DNA of 64,000 nucleotides from Cupriavidus sp. WGlv3 (GTDB lineage Bacteria > Pseudomonadota > Gammaproteobacteria > Burkholderiales > Burkholderiaceae), in assembly GCF_023952475.1 (NCBI RefSeq), contig NZ_JALHRX010000023.1:1-64000 (forward strand), in the 5' to 3' direction. Numbering within the stretch: position 1 is the stretch's first letter; the number at the start of each line of letters is the position of its first letter. Made by a program: the position numbers and the translations under genes. A model generated the notes under the pieces. It had not been told where the DNA came from and ran no database searches. It saw only the letters and a list, made by a program, of their open reading frames with translations. Shown here piece after piece: positions 1-11,163 of the stretch.

Positions 1-29
1 GGGCGTGGCGGTTTTTCAATTTTCTGGCC

Positions 30-368
30 TCAGGAGCCTGACCCCACCTGCTGGATCACGCCGTTGGGCGCCACCAGGTAATACTCGGCGCCGATCCCGA
101 CCCAGCGCGTACCCTTGCGCGGCGCGGGCAGGTTGTACTGCTTGTAGTCATCGATCACATACTGGCGGTCCCGGAACTCGGTGGGCAGCCGGTCGCCCTT
201 CTTCCACTGCTGCACCTGCATATAGGGCGAGCTCTGCGCCATCGGCGCGGACGCGGCCATGGGTTCGGTCATCGGCCTGGACCTGGCACCGCCCTGCGCC
301 ATCGCGAACGGCGCCGCCAGCACGCTTGCCGCCAGCAACAACACTGGCATCGCTTTCTTGGTCTTCAT
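30..368 (-). CDS. RcnB-family periplasmic protein
   Basis: Small exported protein of 112 residues. The first 24 residues form a clear Sec signal peptide (MKTKK, then a hydrophobic stretch ending in an AMA-like cleavage site). The C-terminal half has the RcnB/DUF1541-type pattern, with YVIDDYKQYNLPAP, then RWVG and a final GVIQQV. RcnB of E. coli is a periplasmic partner of the RcnA nickel/cobalt exporter. Many betaproteobacterial paralogues with this fold have no known role and no adjacent metal exporter, and none is seen here, so a metal role is only a family-level suggestion. The gene is transcribed leftward, and its stop lies 29 bases from the window edge. A GATCTCC complement about 7 bases upstream of the start is a plausible ribosome binding site. 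Confidence 0.8.
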   Translation of the reverse strand: MKTKKAMPVLLLAASVLAAPFAMAQGGARSRPMTEPMAASAPMAQSSPYMQVQQWKKGDRLPTEFRDRQYVIDDYKQYNLPAPRKGTRWVGIGAEYYLVAPNGVIQQVGSGS

Positions 369-762
369 CGTGATCTCCTTGCGTACGGGAAAACCGAACT
401 GCCGGAGGATCCGACAGCATCTACCAGATTAGTCACAAATGCCGCCAAGCGGGCACCCGGCGGCTGCGGCGCAATGGGCAAGCGCGGGCGCGCGTGTTCA
501 CAATTGTTTGCCGGTCAGGCCCCCATTCGGGGGGGCGCCTCCGGCGCCACCCGTGTCTAGAATGCTCGCACAGAAACAATTTGTTACCAGCAGTCGCCGC
601 CCAGTTTATTGCCGCGGGCCGCACTGCAGGCCCCGCCGACGGCGCGACACCGCGCCCGCGCGGGCGCATGCCGCTTCCATGTTCCCTGGCTTGCGCGCTT
701 GGACGCGCCTCGCACCGCGGGCTTCATACCCTGCCAGAGAACACCAAGACAGGGGACTCTCC
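369..762. other. Divergent intergenic region, RcnB-like gene / diguanylate cyclase
   Basis: This 394-base gap separates two divergent genes. It is GC-rich and holds a short hairpin at 534-548 (GGCGCC arms, three-base loop) without a T tract. A TAGAAT hexamer at 558-563 resembles a -10 box for the rightward gene but has no convincing -35. The open frame of the cyclase extends upstream through this stretch, but the extension is proline- and arginine-rich and is probably not translated. Confidence 0.4.
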
Positions 763-1935
763 GTGTTGCACGATGCCGGTCTATTCCTGGCACTGGTCAA
801 TCCCGCCATTGCCTTGCTGCTTGCCCTTTGCTTCCTGTTTGCGTGGCACCACGAACGCACGCGGCCCCACCTGCTGCAGATGGGCGCCTGCTATCTGCTG
901 GCCGCCGCGGCCATTGGCCTGCAGGTCCTGTGGCCGCCGCGCGCTGGCGGCGGGACCGCCACCGTCACCGGCGCGCTCTACCTGGGCAGCGCCGTGCAGC
1001 TGCTGCGCGGCATGCTGGCCCGCATCGGCGCGCGCCCCGACCGCTGCGCGGCGGTGGCGCTGCCGCTCGCGCTGTTCGGCATGGTGGCGTGGTTCGACCT
1101 GGTGTACGCCAGCCTGGTCGCGCGCATCTACGTCCTGAATGTCGGCGTGGCGCTGATCCTGCTGCCGGGGGTCGCGCCGCTGGCCCGGCTGCGCACCGGC
1201 CGCACCGTCGACCGGGTGCTGTTCTGGATGTACCTGGTGTTCGCGCTCCAGTTCCTTCCGCGCACGCTGCTGGCGCTGGCGCCGGCCGGCGTGCACGATG
1301 GCGCCGTGCCGCCGGCCACCGCCTACTGGCTATGGCTGCAAGCCACGCTGGCCTTGCTGCTGCTGGCGCTCGGGCTGGCCCTGCTGGCGGCGACCGCGCA
1401 GGACGTGATCGACGACCTGCGCCATGAACGCGATACCGATCCGCTGACCCAGCTGCACACGCGCCGCAGCCTCGAGACATTAGCGGCGCGCCAGATCCCG
1501 CCGCGCCCGGGCGAGGCGCTGAGCGTGCTGCTGTGCGACCTGGACTTCTTCAAGTTCATCAACGACAACTACGGCCACGGCGCCGGCGATGCGGTGCTGG
1601 CGCAAGTCGGCCGCGTCATCGCCGCGGGCATCCGCCGCCGCGATATCGCCGCGCGCCTGGGCGGCGAGGAATTCGTCGTGCTGTTGCCCGACACCCCGCA
1701 TGAAGCGGCGCTGCAACTGGCCGAGCGGCTGCGCGAGACGCTGGAGCAGACCAGCATCGAGGCCCTGCCAGGCATGCGCAACGTGACCGCCAGCTTTGGC
1801 GTGGCCACGCTGCGGCCCGGCGAAGACCTGGAAGCGCTGCTGATGCGCGCCGACAACGTGCTGTACGCGGCCAAGAACAACGGACGCAACTGCGTCGAGT
1901 GGGAGCGGGAGGCCGGTTTGCCGGCGCTGGTGTGA
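763..1935 (+). CDS. Membrane-bound diguanylate cyclase (GGDEF domain)
   Basis: Predicted to make cyclic di-GMP from two GTP. The first ~200 residues hold about six hydrophobic segments, giving a membrane sensor module of unnamed type. A C-terminal GGDEF domain follows from about residue 225. The catalytic motif is GGEEF (residues 300-304), and an RRRD sequence five residues before it fits the product-inhibition I-site. The domain also has the DLDFFKFINDNYGH helix. The GTG at 763 was chosen because AGGGGA lies 6 bases upstream and the hydrophobic segment begins directly after; TTG at 766 is an alternative. The frame is open further upstream, but that part looks like non-coding GC-rich sequence. 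No EAL domain is present, so only synthesis is expected. The signal sensed cannot be read from the sequence. Confidence 0.88.
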   Translation: MLHDAGLFLALVNPAIALLLALCFLFAWHHERTRPHLLQMGACYLLAAAAIGLQVLWPPRAGGGTATVTGALYLGSAVQLLRGMLARIGARPDRCAAVALPLALFGMVAWFDLVYASLVARIYVLNVGVALILLPGVAPLARLRTGRTVDRVLFWMYLVFALQFLPRTLLALAPAGVHDGAVPPATAYWLWLQATLALLLLALGLALLAATAQDVIDDLRHERDTDPLTQLHTRRSLETLAARQIPPRPGEALSVLLCDLDFFKFINDNYGHGAGDAVLAQVGRVIAAGIRRRDIAARLGGEEFVVLLPDTPHEAALQLAERLRETLEQTSIEALPGMRNVTASFGVATLRPGEDLEALLMRADNVLYAAKNNGRNCVEWEREAGLPALV

Positions 1936-1960
1936 ATCGCAGATGTGAATCGGGGATGCC

Positions 1961-1990
1961 AAAAAGAACGCCCCGCTCGGTGGCGGGGCG
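1961..1990 (-). terminator. Rho-independent terminator of ssb
   Basis: Stem CGCCCCGC (1969-1976) with GCGGGGCG (1983-1990) and a six-base loop. Read leftward it is followed by a T-rich run (TTCTTTTT), so it ends the leftward ssb transcript. It also lies 30-50 bases after the rightward cyclase gene, but there is no T tract in that direction. Confidence 0.8.
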
Positions 1991-2017
1991 ATCTCTACAG
2001 GTATTGACTGCGTGGGA

Positions 2018-2557
2018 TCAGAACGGAATATCGTCGTCCATGTCCTCGAAGCCATTCGAGGCCGGCTGCTGCGGACGGCGTGCCGCACCACCCTGCTGGC
2101 CGCCGCCCCCCTGGGCACCACGGCCGCCGCTGTAGCCGCCGCCCGACGCTTCGCGGCTATAACCGCCGCCACCGCCGCCACCACCGTAGCCGCCTTCATC
2201 GCCGCCACCGCCACCACCGCCCTGGCGCGAACCCAGCATCTGCATCTGGTCGGCAACGATCTCGGTGGAGTACTTGTCCTGGCCGGACTGGTCCTGCCAC
2301 TTGCGGGTGCGGATGCGGCCTTCGATATAGACCGACGAGCCCTTGCGCAGGTACTGGGCGGCGATCTCGGCCAGCTTGCCGAACATCGCCACGCGGTGCC
2401 ATTCGGTGGCTTCCTTCATCTCGCCCGACTGCTTGTCCTTGTAGCGGTCGGTGGTGGCCAGGCGCAGGTTGGTGACGGCGTCGCCGCTGGGCATGTAGCG
2501 CGTTTCGGGGTCTGCGCCGAGGTTGCCGACGAGAATGACTTTGTTGACCGATGCCAT
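2018..2557 (-). CDS. ssb: Single-stranded DNA-binding protein
   Basis: Tetrameric single-stranded DNA-binding protein used in replication, recombination and repair. The N-terminal ~110 residues are a typical bacterial OB fold (MASVNKVILVGNLG start, then DPETRY, TEWHRV and YIEGRIRTRKWQD). A long glycine-rich linker with several poly-Gly runs follows, then the acidic tip DMDDDIPF that recruits partner proteins such as DNA polymerase III chi, RecO and PriA. The start at MASVNKV fits the family; the open frame runs five codons further upstream. A TTGGAGA ribosome binding site lies before it. ssb sits close to uvrA, as in many proteobacteria, but here the MFS gene lies between them. Confidence 0.97.
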   Translation of the reverse strand: MASVNKVILVGNLGADPETRYMPSGDAVTNLRLATTDRYKDKQSGEMKEATEWHRVAMFGKLAEIAAQYLRKGSSVYIEGRIRTRKWQDQSGQDKYSTEIVADQMQMLGSRQGGGGGGGDEGGYGGGGGGGGYSREASGGGYSGGRGAQGGGGQQGGAARRPQQPASNGFEDMDDDIPF

Positions 2558-2756
2558 GTAAATGTTCTCCAAAAGCCACGCGCGGTGTTGAAAAGCGTGG
2601 CAATACGATGACGGTGAAAGCGGGTTGTAGTTTGACGCGATCGTGCCACGACGTAAACGAACATCGCGCCCCCGCCAGAATGCCGGGTGGCGCGATGATG
2701 CTAGGCCTCTTTCCGGCCCAAATGCTTTACGAAATGATGCGAAACCAGGCGCCGGC

Positions 2757-4019
2757 TCAGGCCGCGGTCGCCGGTGCGGCTTCCTGCCCGCGCGCCGGCG
2801 GCGCCTTCATGCTCCAGGCGATTATAAGCCACAGCAACAGCACCGCCGCGCAGCCGACGAACACGGCACTGCGGCCCTCGTGCTTGAGCAGCCAGCCGCC
2901 GGCGGCACCGCCCAGGAACAGCCCCAGCGCCTGGGTGGTGTTGTAGACGCCGAGCGCCGCGCCGCGCGCGGCCGCGGCGTAGCGCGACACCAGCGACGGC
3001 TGCATTGCCTCCAGCACGTTAAAGGCGACGAAGAACAGCAGCAAGACCCCGACGATCGCCCACAGCCCGTGGACGGCGGCAAACAGCAGCTGCACCGCGG
3101 TCATCAGCGCGACCGCGCCCAGCAGCACCGGGCGCACGCGGCCATAGCGCTCGGCCGCCATCATCGGGCCCAGCATCAGCACGAACGACACCAGCACCAC
3201 CGGCAGGTAGACCTTCCAGTGCTGGTCCAGCGGCATGCCGGCATCGGCCAGCATCGCCGGCACCACCATGAACATCGCCACCTGCGACGCGTGCAGCGCC
3301 AGCACGCCGACGTTGAGCCGCGCCAGGTCGCCGTTGAGCAGCACCTTGCGGAACGGCAGCCGCACCGGGTGCGGCGGCGGCGGGGTCGGCACCAGGAACA
3401 CGGTCACAACGATGGCGACCAGGCCCAGCACCGACATCAGGCCGAAGATGCCGGACATGCCGATGCTGTGCAGCAGCGGCGAGGCAATCACCAGCGACAG
3501 CGCAAAGGTCAGCCCGATGCTGCCGCCCACCATCGCCATGGCCTTGGTGCGATGGCGCTCGCGGGTCAGGTCGGCGATGCAGGCGGTGATGGCGGCGGAG
3601 ATCGCGCCCATGCCCTGCAGCGCGCGCCCGGCGATGATGCCGGACAGCGTGTCGGAGAACGCCGCCACCAGGCCGCCGGCGATAAACAGCAGCAGGCCAC
3701 CTACCATCACCGGCTTGCGCCCGACGCGGTCGGACAGCCAGCCCAGCGGGATGTGCAGGAACGCCTGCATCAGGCCGTAGATGCCCATGGCGAGGCCGAC
3801 GCGCTGGGCGTCCTGCCCGTCAGGCAGGGCCCGCGCGTATTCGGCAAAGACCGGCAGTATCAGGAACAGGCCCAGCATGCGCAGCGCAAAGATGCTGGCC
3901 AGCGACACCGCGGCGCGCACTTCGGCGCGCGTCATGCGTTCGCGCGCGGGGGCCTGGGATGCGTCGGCGGCACCCGTTTCCGGGGAAGTTTCCGGGGAAG
4001 AAGAAGGGATCGACGGCAT
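2757..4019 (-). CDS. Major facilitator superfamily transporter
   Basis: Twelve-helix inner-membrane transporter of 420 residues. The MFS loop 2-3 signature is visible (GWLSDRVGRKPVMVGG), as is a second, degenerate copy after the central loop. The cytoplasmic N terminus is Ser/Thr/Pro-rich and precedes MTRAEVRAAV, so a start at that inner methionine is possible. Substrate is not predictable; the drug:proton antiporter branch is likely from size and signature. It is divergent from uvrA, with 225 bases between the starts, and about 200 bases upstream of ssb on the same strand. A leftward frame continues far into the uvrA region but is only an antisense shadow. Confidence 0.88.
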   Translation of the reverse strand: MPSIPSSSPETSPETGAADASQAPARERMTRAEVRAAVSLASIFALRMLGLFLILPVFAEYARALPDGQDAQRVGLAMGIYGLMQAFLHIPLGWLSDRVGRKPVMVGGLLLFIAGGLVAAFSDTLSGIIAGRALQGMGAISAAITACIADLTRERHRTKAMAMVGGSIGLTFALSLVIASPLLHSIGMSGIFGLMSVLGLVAIVVTVFLVPTPPPPHPVRLPFRKVLLNGDLARLNVGVLALHASQVAMFMVVPAMLADAGMPLDQHWKVYLPVVLVSFVLMLGPMMAAERYGRVRPVLLGAVALMTAVQLLFAAVHGLWAIVGVLLLFFVAFNVLEAMQPSLVSRYAAAARGAALGVYNTTQALGLFLGGAAGGWLLKHEGRSAVFVGCAAVLLLWLIIAWSMKAPPARGQEAAPATAA

Positions 4020-4116
4020 TGCGATCGTGGGATCGTGTGGATTCGGGGTCGGGCTGATTGCCGTTGGGCGGCAATGGTCGGGTCCGCTGGTGGCCGGACA
4101 ACCCCGGAAACCGAAG

Positions 4117-4132
4117 TTGGGTATATTAACAG
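4117..4132. promoter_or_regulatory. Possible imperfect LexA box upstream of uvrA
   Basis: TTGGGTATATTAACAG matches 11 of 16 positions of the E. coli LexA consensus. The right half (ACAG) is perfect; the left half reads TTG instead of CTG. It lies between the divergent MFS and uvrA genes, about 112 bases before the uvrA start, and overlaps a TATATT -10-like hexamer. uvrA is LexA-controlled in many proteobacteria. The left half is poor, so this is tentative. Confidence 0.4.
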
Positions 4133-4244
4133 GTTTGCTCCTTCGCGCTTCCCGGGTCACCTGGCCATGCCGGCTGCCCCCGAGAGGTGCGCCCGGGCGC
4201 GCATTCCGGCCGGGGCGGCCCGCCTGGCGACGACTTTTCGGCAT

Positions 4245-7106
<2,862 letters not shown>

Positions 7107-7241
7107 GGTCTTCGGACTTTTCGGTGCGGCGCGGGGAAGAATCTTCAGAGTCGCTCGCACCAGCGGTTGAGTTAGTTGCCTTGCATCAAAATGCAGCGAC
7201 ATTGATGGCTTAGGCGCTCGACCCATCTCCTAACGTGAAGA

Positions 7242-7267
7242 TATGGACGTGTCCCATCACGTCCATA
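7242..7267. repeat. Perfect 10-bp inverted repeat before the frameshifted secreted gene
   Basis: TATGGACGTG and CACGTCCATA flank a six-base spacer, 27 bases before the ATG at 7294. There is no T tract after it, so it is more likely an operator or a leader hairpin than a terminator. Confidence 0.7.
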
Positions 7268-7293
7268 CTTTACTGGGTAACGAGGAGACGCAG

Positions 7294-8024
7294 ATGCGAA
7301 GTCGAATTCTGAATGCGCTCAAGATTACCGCGCTCGGGGCTGCGGCAAGCATAAGCCCTGTCCTTGCGCAAAATGCGCCTGACAATGCGATACGCAATGC
7401 CGATGGAACTCGCACCATCCTGCGGTCGCAACAATTGCCCGACGCCAATGAGCGCCACGCGCGCTGGTGCCAGCTCCACGGCGGGGTGGACATCACCAAT
7501 GACGGCGACGTGACCCTTGGTCCGAAGACGCTGGATGCAGTCGTCTGCCGGCGGCTCGATCCTTCAGTGCCGGGATTCTCCGGCGCCTATATCCCCAAGA
7601 GTCCCGACCAGAATGCTATCGCTCCCGACACCGAGATGGAGAAGGCGCCCTTCATCATTCCGCAGCCCCCGCGGATATCGCCTGAGCTGGACGGTCGGTT
7701 GGCTCCCAATTCATCGGCTCAATTCCGACCATCAGCGTCTACCCCAACAACGGCTATGTCACTAAGAGAGACACCCTCTTCTATCCCGCTTCCTATGCAA
7801 TCTTTTATGATTTCACAGGCAGCCCCAAAGCACGCGTCGTATCGAGGATTCCATTATTGGGATGCCAATGGCGTTGGGAGGGCCTGATCCAATGGAATCC
7901 GCACCAGGTCGACGGCTTTACCGCCTGCATGGCACCATCGTTTCAAGCAGTGGTTGGAACCAATATCGAAGCGTGTGTGGGATTCATTTGCGCACGCGGT
8001 GAAGGGTCTTTTGTCGTTGAATAG
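7294..8024 (+). pseudogene. Secreted hypothetical protein gene broken by a frameshift
   Basis: The start is firm: GAGGAGA sits 6 bases upstream of ATG 7294, and a signal peptide follows (MRSRILNALK to SPVLAQ). The frame reads plausibly to about residue 135 (ending near ISPELDG), then becomes low-quality sequence up to a stop at 7887. From about 7700 a different frame (codon starts divisible by 3) reads cleanly for about 105 codons to TAG at 8022-8024. It gives GSIPTISVYPNNGYV, then TLFYPASYAIFYDF and later EACVGFICARGEGSFVVE. That second frame has no start codon of its own, so it is most simply the real C terminus displaced by loss of one base (or gain of two) near 7690-7712. The region is visibly less GC-rich than its neighbours. 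I do not recognise the family. It could be a true pseudogene or a base-calling error. Confidence 0.65.
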
Positions 8025-8070
8025 TCTTGCCGTACTGCAGGCCAGCGCCAGGACCCTCCACAACCCACAT

Positions 8071-8664
8071 TCAATCCAGCCCGCCAGCCGGCAACACCCG
8101 CGTGCGCCGCGCCGCGCCGCCCTGCGGCAACTCGATCACCACGCCGCCGCCGCTGTCGGCACCGTGCCCGGTCAGCGCGGTGATCACCACCTGGTGCGTG
8201 ACCATCAGGTAGGGACCGCCGCGCGGGTCGAGACCGTCGATCAGCCGCGACAGTTGCGCGACCTGCGTCTGGCGGCGCTGCGCATCGGCGCCGAAGAATG
8301 AATTGAGCAGCGGCTGCACCTGCACCGGTCCCAAACCGATCAGCCGCGCCGTGTCCTGGCAGCGGCACCAGGCGCTGCTCCACACCTGCGTCGGCCGGAA
8401 GCCGGCCGCTTTCCAGCTCTCTCCCAGCCGCGCCGCCTGCTCGCGGCCGCGCGCGTCGAGATTGCGCTGGGTGGCGCAATCGGCCAGCCGGAAGCCGGGC
8501 GGGTCGCCAACGCCGGGCGCGCTGGCATGACGCAGCACCACCACGACATTGGCGCGCTGCAACTCCCTTACCTCAATCTCGCGCTGTGATGCCGGAGCGA
8601 CCTGTGCGGCGGCAAGCGTCGGGACCATGGCAAGCACGGCAAGCCAGCTGCAAAAGGCAGGCAT
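8071..8664 (-). CDS. Exported histidine-phosphatase-family protein
   Basis: Histidine phosphatase (phosphoglycerate-mutase-like) fold of 197 residues. It has an N-terminal signal peptide (residues 1-20, ending AAA) and so probably acts in the periplasm. The RH catalytic motif is LRHASAPG (residues 44-51), where His46 would carry the phosphate. The second conserved histidine is in MVTHQ, in the last third. SSAWCRCQDTARLI corresponds to the conserved substrate-pocket segment with its arginine. The substrate is unknown. The gene is convergent with the frameshifted gene on its left and divergent from the adenosine-kinase-family gene on its right. Confidence 0.8.
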   Translation of the reverse strand: MPAFCSWLAVLAMVPTLAAAQVAPASQREIEVRELQRANVVVVLRHASAPGVGDPPGFRLADCATQRNLDARGREQAARLGESWKAAGFRPTQVWSSAWCRCQDTARLIGLGPVQVQPLLNSFFGADAQRRQTQVAQLSRLIDGLDPRGGPYLMVTHQVVITALTGHGADSGGGVVIELPQGGAARRTRVLPAGGLD

Positions 8665-8778
8665 CGGCGGCTCCGGTGTTGGGCCAACCCTTTCGGTATA
8701 GCAGGCGCCGGCTTGCTTTCGCTACCTCGCGCCCTACCATGAGACGGACGGCGACACCCATCGCACAGGAGCCACGCC

Positions 8779-9264
8779 ATGGAACTGACGGTCGTACCGG
8801 TCACCAAGCCGGAAGCCACCAACTTCATCTTCGGCCAGTCGCACTTCATCAAGACCGTGGAAGACCTGCACGAGGCGCTGGTTGGCACGGTCCCCGGCAT
8901 CCGCTTCGGGCTGGCGTTCTGCGAGGCCTCGGGCAAGCGGCTGGTGCGCTGGTCGGGCACCGACGAGCACCTGATCGACATGGCTTGCGAGAACGCGCGC
9001 GCCATCGGCGCTGGGCACAGCTTTCTGATCTTCCTCGGCGACGGCTTCTTCCCGGTGAACGTGCTGGGCGCGGTGCGCGCCGTGCCGGAGGTGTGCCGGA
9101 TCTACTGCGCCACCGCGAACCCGACGCAGGTGATCATCGCCCAGACCGATGCCGGACGCGGCGTGGTGGGGGTGATAGACGGCGCCTCGCCACTGGGAAT
9201 CGAGACCGAGGCCGATGTGGCGGAGCGCAAGGCGTTGCTGCGCAAGTTCGGGTACAAGCTGTAG
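8779..9264 (+). CDS. Adenosine-specific kinase family protein
   Basis: Protein of 161 residues matching the small adenosine-specific kinase family (PF04008 type) end to end. Typical stretches are NFIFGQSHFIKTVEDLHEAL, FGLAFCEASGKRL, NARAIGAGH and VLGAVRAVPEVCRIYCATANP. The family was defined from an archaeal structure; activity on adenosine is inferred there, and the bacterial members have little direct evidence. No signal peptide or membrane segment is present, so it is cytoplasmic. The gene stands alone, with an AGGAG ribosome binding site about 7 bases before the ATG. Confidence 0.8.
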   Translation: MELTVVPVTKPEATNFIFGQSHFIKTVEDLHEALVGTVPGIRFGLAFCEASGKRLVRWSGTDEHLIDMACENARAIGAGHSFLIFLGDGFFPVNVLGAVRAVPEVCRIYCATANPTQVIIAQTDAGRGVVGVIDGASPLGIETEADVAERKALLRKFGYKL

Positions 9265-9273
9265 CCGTGCCGC

Positions 9274-10953
9274 TCAGGGCCGCGCCGCCTGCACGCGCGA
9301 GACCGGCGTCACATCGTCTTCCTTCATGCGGCTGCGGTTGAGCACGCCGGCCTGCTCCAGCACCGGATAGGCGGTGGCGCAGAACAGCGAGTTCAGCCGC
9401 TTCAGTTCGCTGATCACGTCCAGGTGCAGCGAGCTGGTCTCGATGCTCTCCGCGGTCTGCACCGCCACGCGCTGCAAATGGGTGCGTGCGTACTTGCGCT
9501 CCAGTTCGCGGAAGTTGGCCTTCTCCGCCATCAGCGCCTGCGCGCTCTTGAGATCGCCATTGAGAAACACCGACAGCCCCAGCCGCAGGTTGGCGACCAG
9601 GCGCGCGTGCATCTCGGCAATCTCCTGCATGCCGGCCTCGGAGAACATCAGGTTGTGGGCAATCTTCTTGTCCTTGGTATCGAGCAGGATGCGCTCGATG
9701 ATATCGCCCGCGTGTTCGAGGTTGATGGTGAGCGAGATGATCTCGGTCCAGCGCTGGCCGTCGCGCTCGTCCAGAGCCTCCAGGCTGATGCGGGTCAGGT
9801 AAAGCTTGATCGCGGTGTAGAGGTCGTCGACCTCGTTATCGATGCGGCAGGTGGCGGTGGCCAGCTTGGCGTCGTTGGTGCGCAGCACGCGCAGCATGTT
9901 GTCGAGCATCTGCTCGATGCGGTCGCCGATGCGCAGCACTTCGCGCGCGGCGTTGGAAAGTGCCAGCGTGGGCGTCGACAGCGCGGCGGTATCGAGATGG
10001 CGCGGTGTGACCTGGCTGTCGCCGGTATTGCGTCCCGGCAGCACCTTTTCGCACAGGCGCGCCAGGGGCGCGGTGGCGCCGAGCAGCAGCACCGCCAGCG
10101 CGACGTTGAACAGCAGGTGGAAATTGACAATCAGCCGTTGCGGCTCATGATCGACCAGCGCCAGCAGTTCCTCGGCCTGGCCCAGCAGCGGCAGCGCGAT
10201 CAGGCAGCCCAGCAGGCGCGACAGCAGATTGCCCAGCGTCACGCGCTTGCCCGGCTGGTTGTTGCCCGAGGTGGTCAGCAGCGCCGACACGCCCGAGCCC
10301 AGGTTGGCGCCCAGCACCAGCGCCAGCGCCACGTGGATCGACACCACCCCGGCCGAGGCCAGCGCGCCGCAGAACAGCACCACCGCCAGGCTGGAATAGC
10401 ACAGGATGGTCAGGAACGCGCCGACCAGCATGTCGAGGCCCGCATCACCGGTCAGGGAGGCGAACAGCACCTTGACGCCGGCGGCCTGCACCACCGGCCG
10501 GGTCGCGATCGAGATCAGTTCCAGCGCCAGCGTGATCAGGCCCAGGCCGATCAGCACGCGGCCGACGTGGCCGGGCTTGCTGCCCTTCCAGGTCAGGTGG
10601 CAGATCACGCCGACGAAGATCAGCAGCGGCGACAGCCACGACAGGTCGAGCGAGAACACCTGCACCATCAGCGCGGTGCCGACGTTGGCGCCCAGCATGA
10701 TCGCCAGCGCCGGCGCCACGGCGATCAGGCCCTGGCCGACGAAGGAACTGACGATGACCGCGGTGGCGTTGCTGCTCTGGACCAGCCCGGTGACGCCCAG
10801 GCCGGCAAGGAAGGCGGCGAAGCGGTTGGAGACGCTGGTCGACAGCACATGGCGCAAATTGGCGCCGTAGACGCGCAGGATGCCGACCTTGACGATGTTG
10901 GTGCCCCAGACGAGCAGGGCCACGCCCGATAACAGGTGAAGGAGAACGCCCAT
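9274..10953 (-). CDS. Na/Pi cotransporter family protein with PhoU-like C terminus
   Basis: Membrane protein of 559 residues. The first ~310 residues hold two Na/Pi-cotransporter repeats, each with the glutamine/serine-rich re-entrant motif (GLVQSSNATAVIVSSF, then a second copy around SSLAVVLFCGAL). The last ~220 residues are alpha-helical and PhoU-like (IEQMLDNMLRVL, LTINLEHAGDIIERIL). The family imports phosphate with sodium, or exports it in some bacteria; the PhoU-like tail suggests control by phosphate status. The ATG at 10953 was preferred because the hydrophobic segment starts right after it; the frame is open 18 codons further. The stop overlaps nothing and lies 10 bases from the convergent upstream gene. 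No Pho box was found in its 210-base upstream gap. Confidence 0.88.
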   Translation of the reverse strand: MGVLLHLLSGVALLVWGTNIVKVGILRVYGANLRHVLSTSVSNRFAAFLAGLGVTGLVQSSNATAVIVSSFVGQGLIAVAPALAIMLGANVGTALMVQVFSLDLSWLSPLLIFVGVICHLTWKGSKPGHVGRVLIGLGLITLALELISIATRPVVQAAGVKVLFASLTGDAGLDMLVGAFLTILCYSSLAVVLFCGALASAGVVSIHVALALVLGANLGSGVSALLTTSGNNQPGKRVTLGNLLSRLLGCLIALPLLGQAEELLALVDHEPQRLIVNFHLLFNVALAVLLLGATAPLARLCEKVLPGRNTGDSQVTPRHLDTAALSTPTLALSNAAREVLRIGDRIEQMLDNMLRVLRTNDAKLATATCRIDNEVDDLYTAIKLYLTRISLEALDERDGQRWTEIISLTINLEHAGDIIERILLDTKDKKIAHNLMFSEAGMQEIAEMHARLVANLRLGLSVFLNGDLKSAQALMAEKANFRELERKYARTHLQRVAVQTAESIETSSLHLDVISELKRLNSLFCATAYPVLEQAGVLNRSRMKEDDVTPVSRVQAARP

Positions 10954-11163
10954 GGTGCGCCTTTGTGTGACCGGTGCCGAATACTGCCGGAGGCTCCGCC
11001 CGGTCATCGTGTCGTTGTCAAGGGCTCATTATGCGCCCGGCCCCCGGGCACCGGCAACGGCATGGGCCCGCGCTGCGGGGCGCGGGCAACATGGCAACAC
11101 CGCCATCGGCTGCCGCCATGACGATGCGGCAGCGCAGCGCCGGCGGCGCTGCCAGGGTCCGGC

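Noticed and set aside
439..762. Upstream extension of the diguanylate cyclase to 439
   Set aside because: The extension is Arg/Pro/Ala-rich with no hydrophobic or domain signal, and a good ribosome binding site precedes the GTG at 763.
9424..10932. Open frame of about 500 codons antisense to the Na/Pi cotransporter
   Set aside because: Antisense shadow: Gln/His/Arg-rich low-complexity protein, no ribosome binding site, no homology.
10994..11022. TTGACA on the minus strand as promoter of the Na/Pi gene
   Set aside because: The -35 is perfect but no -10 follows at 16-18 bases, so no promoter is called.
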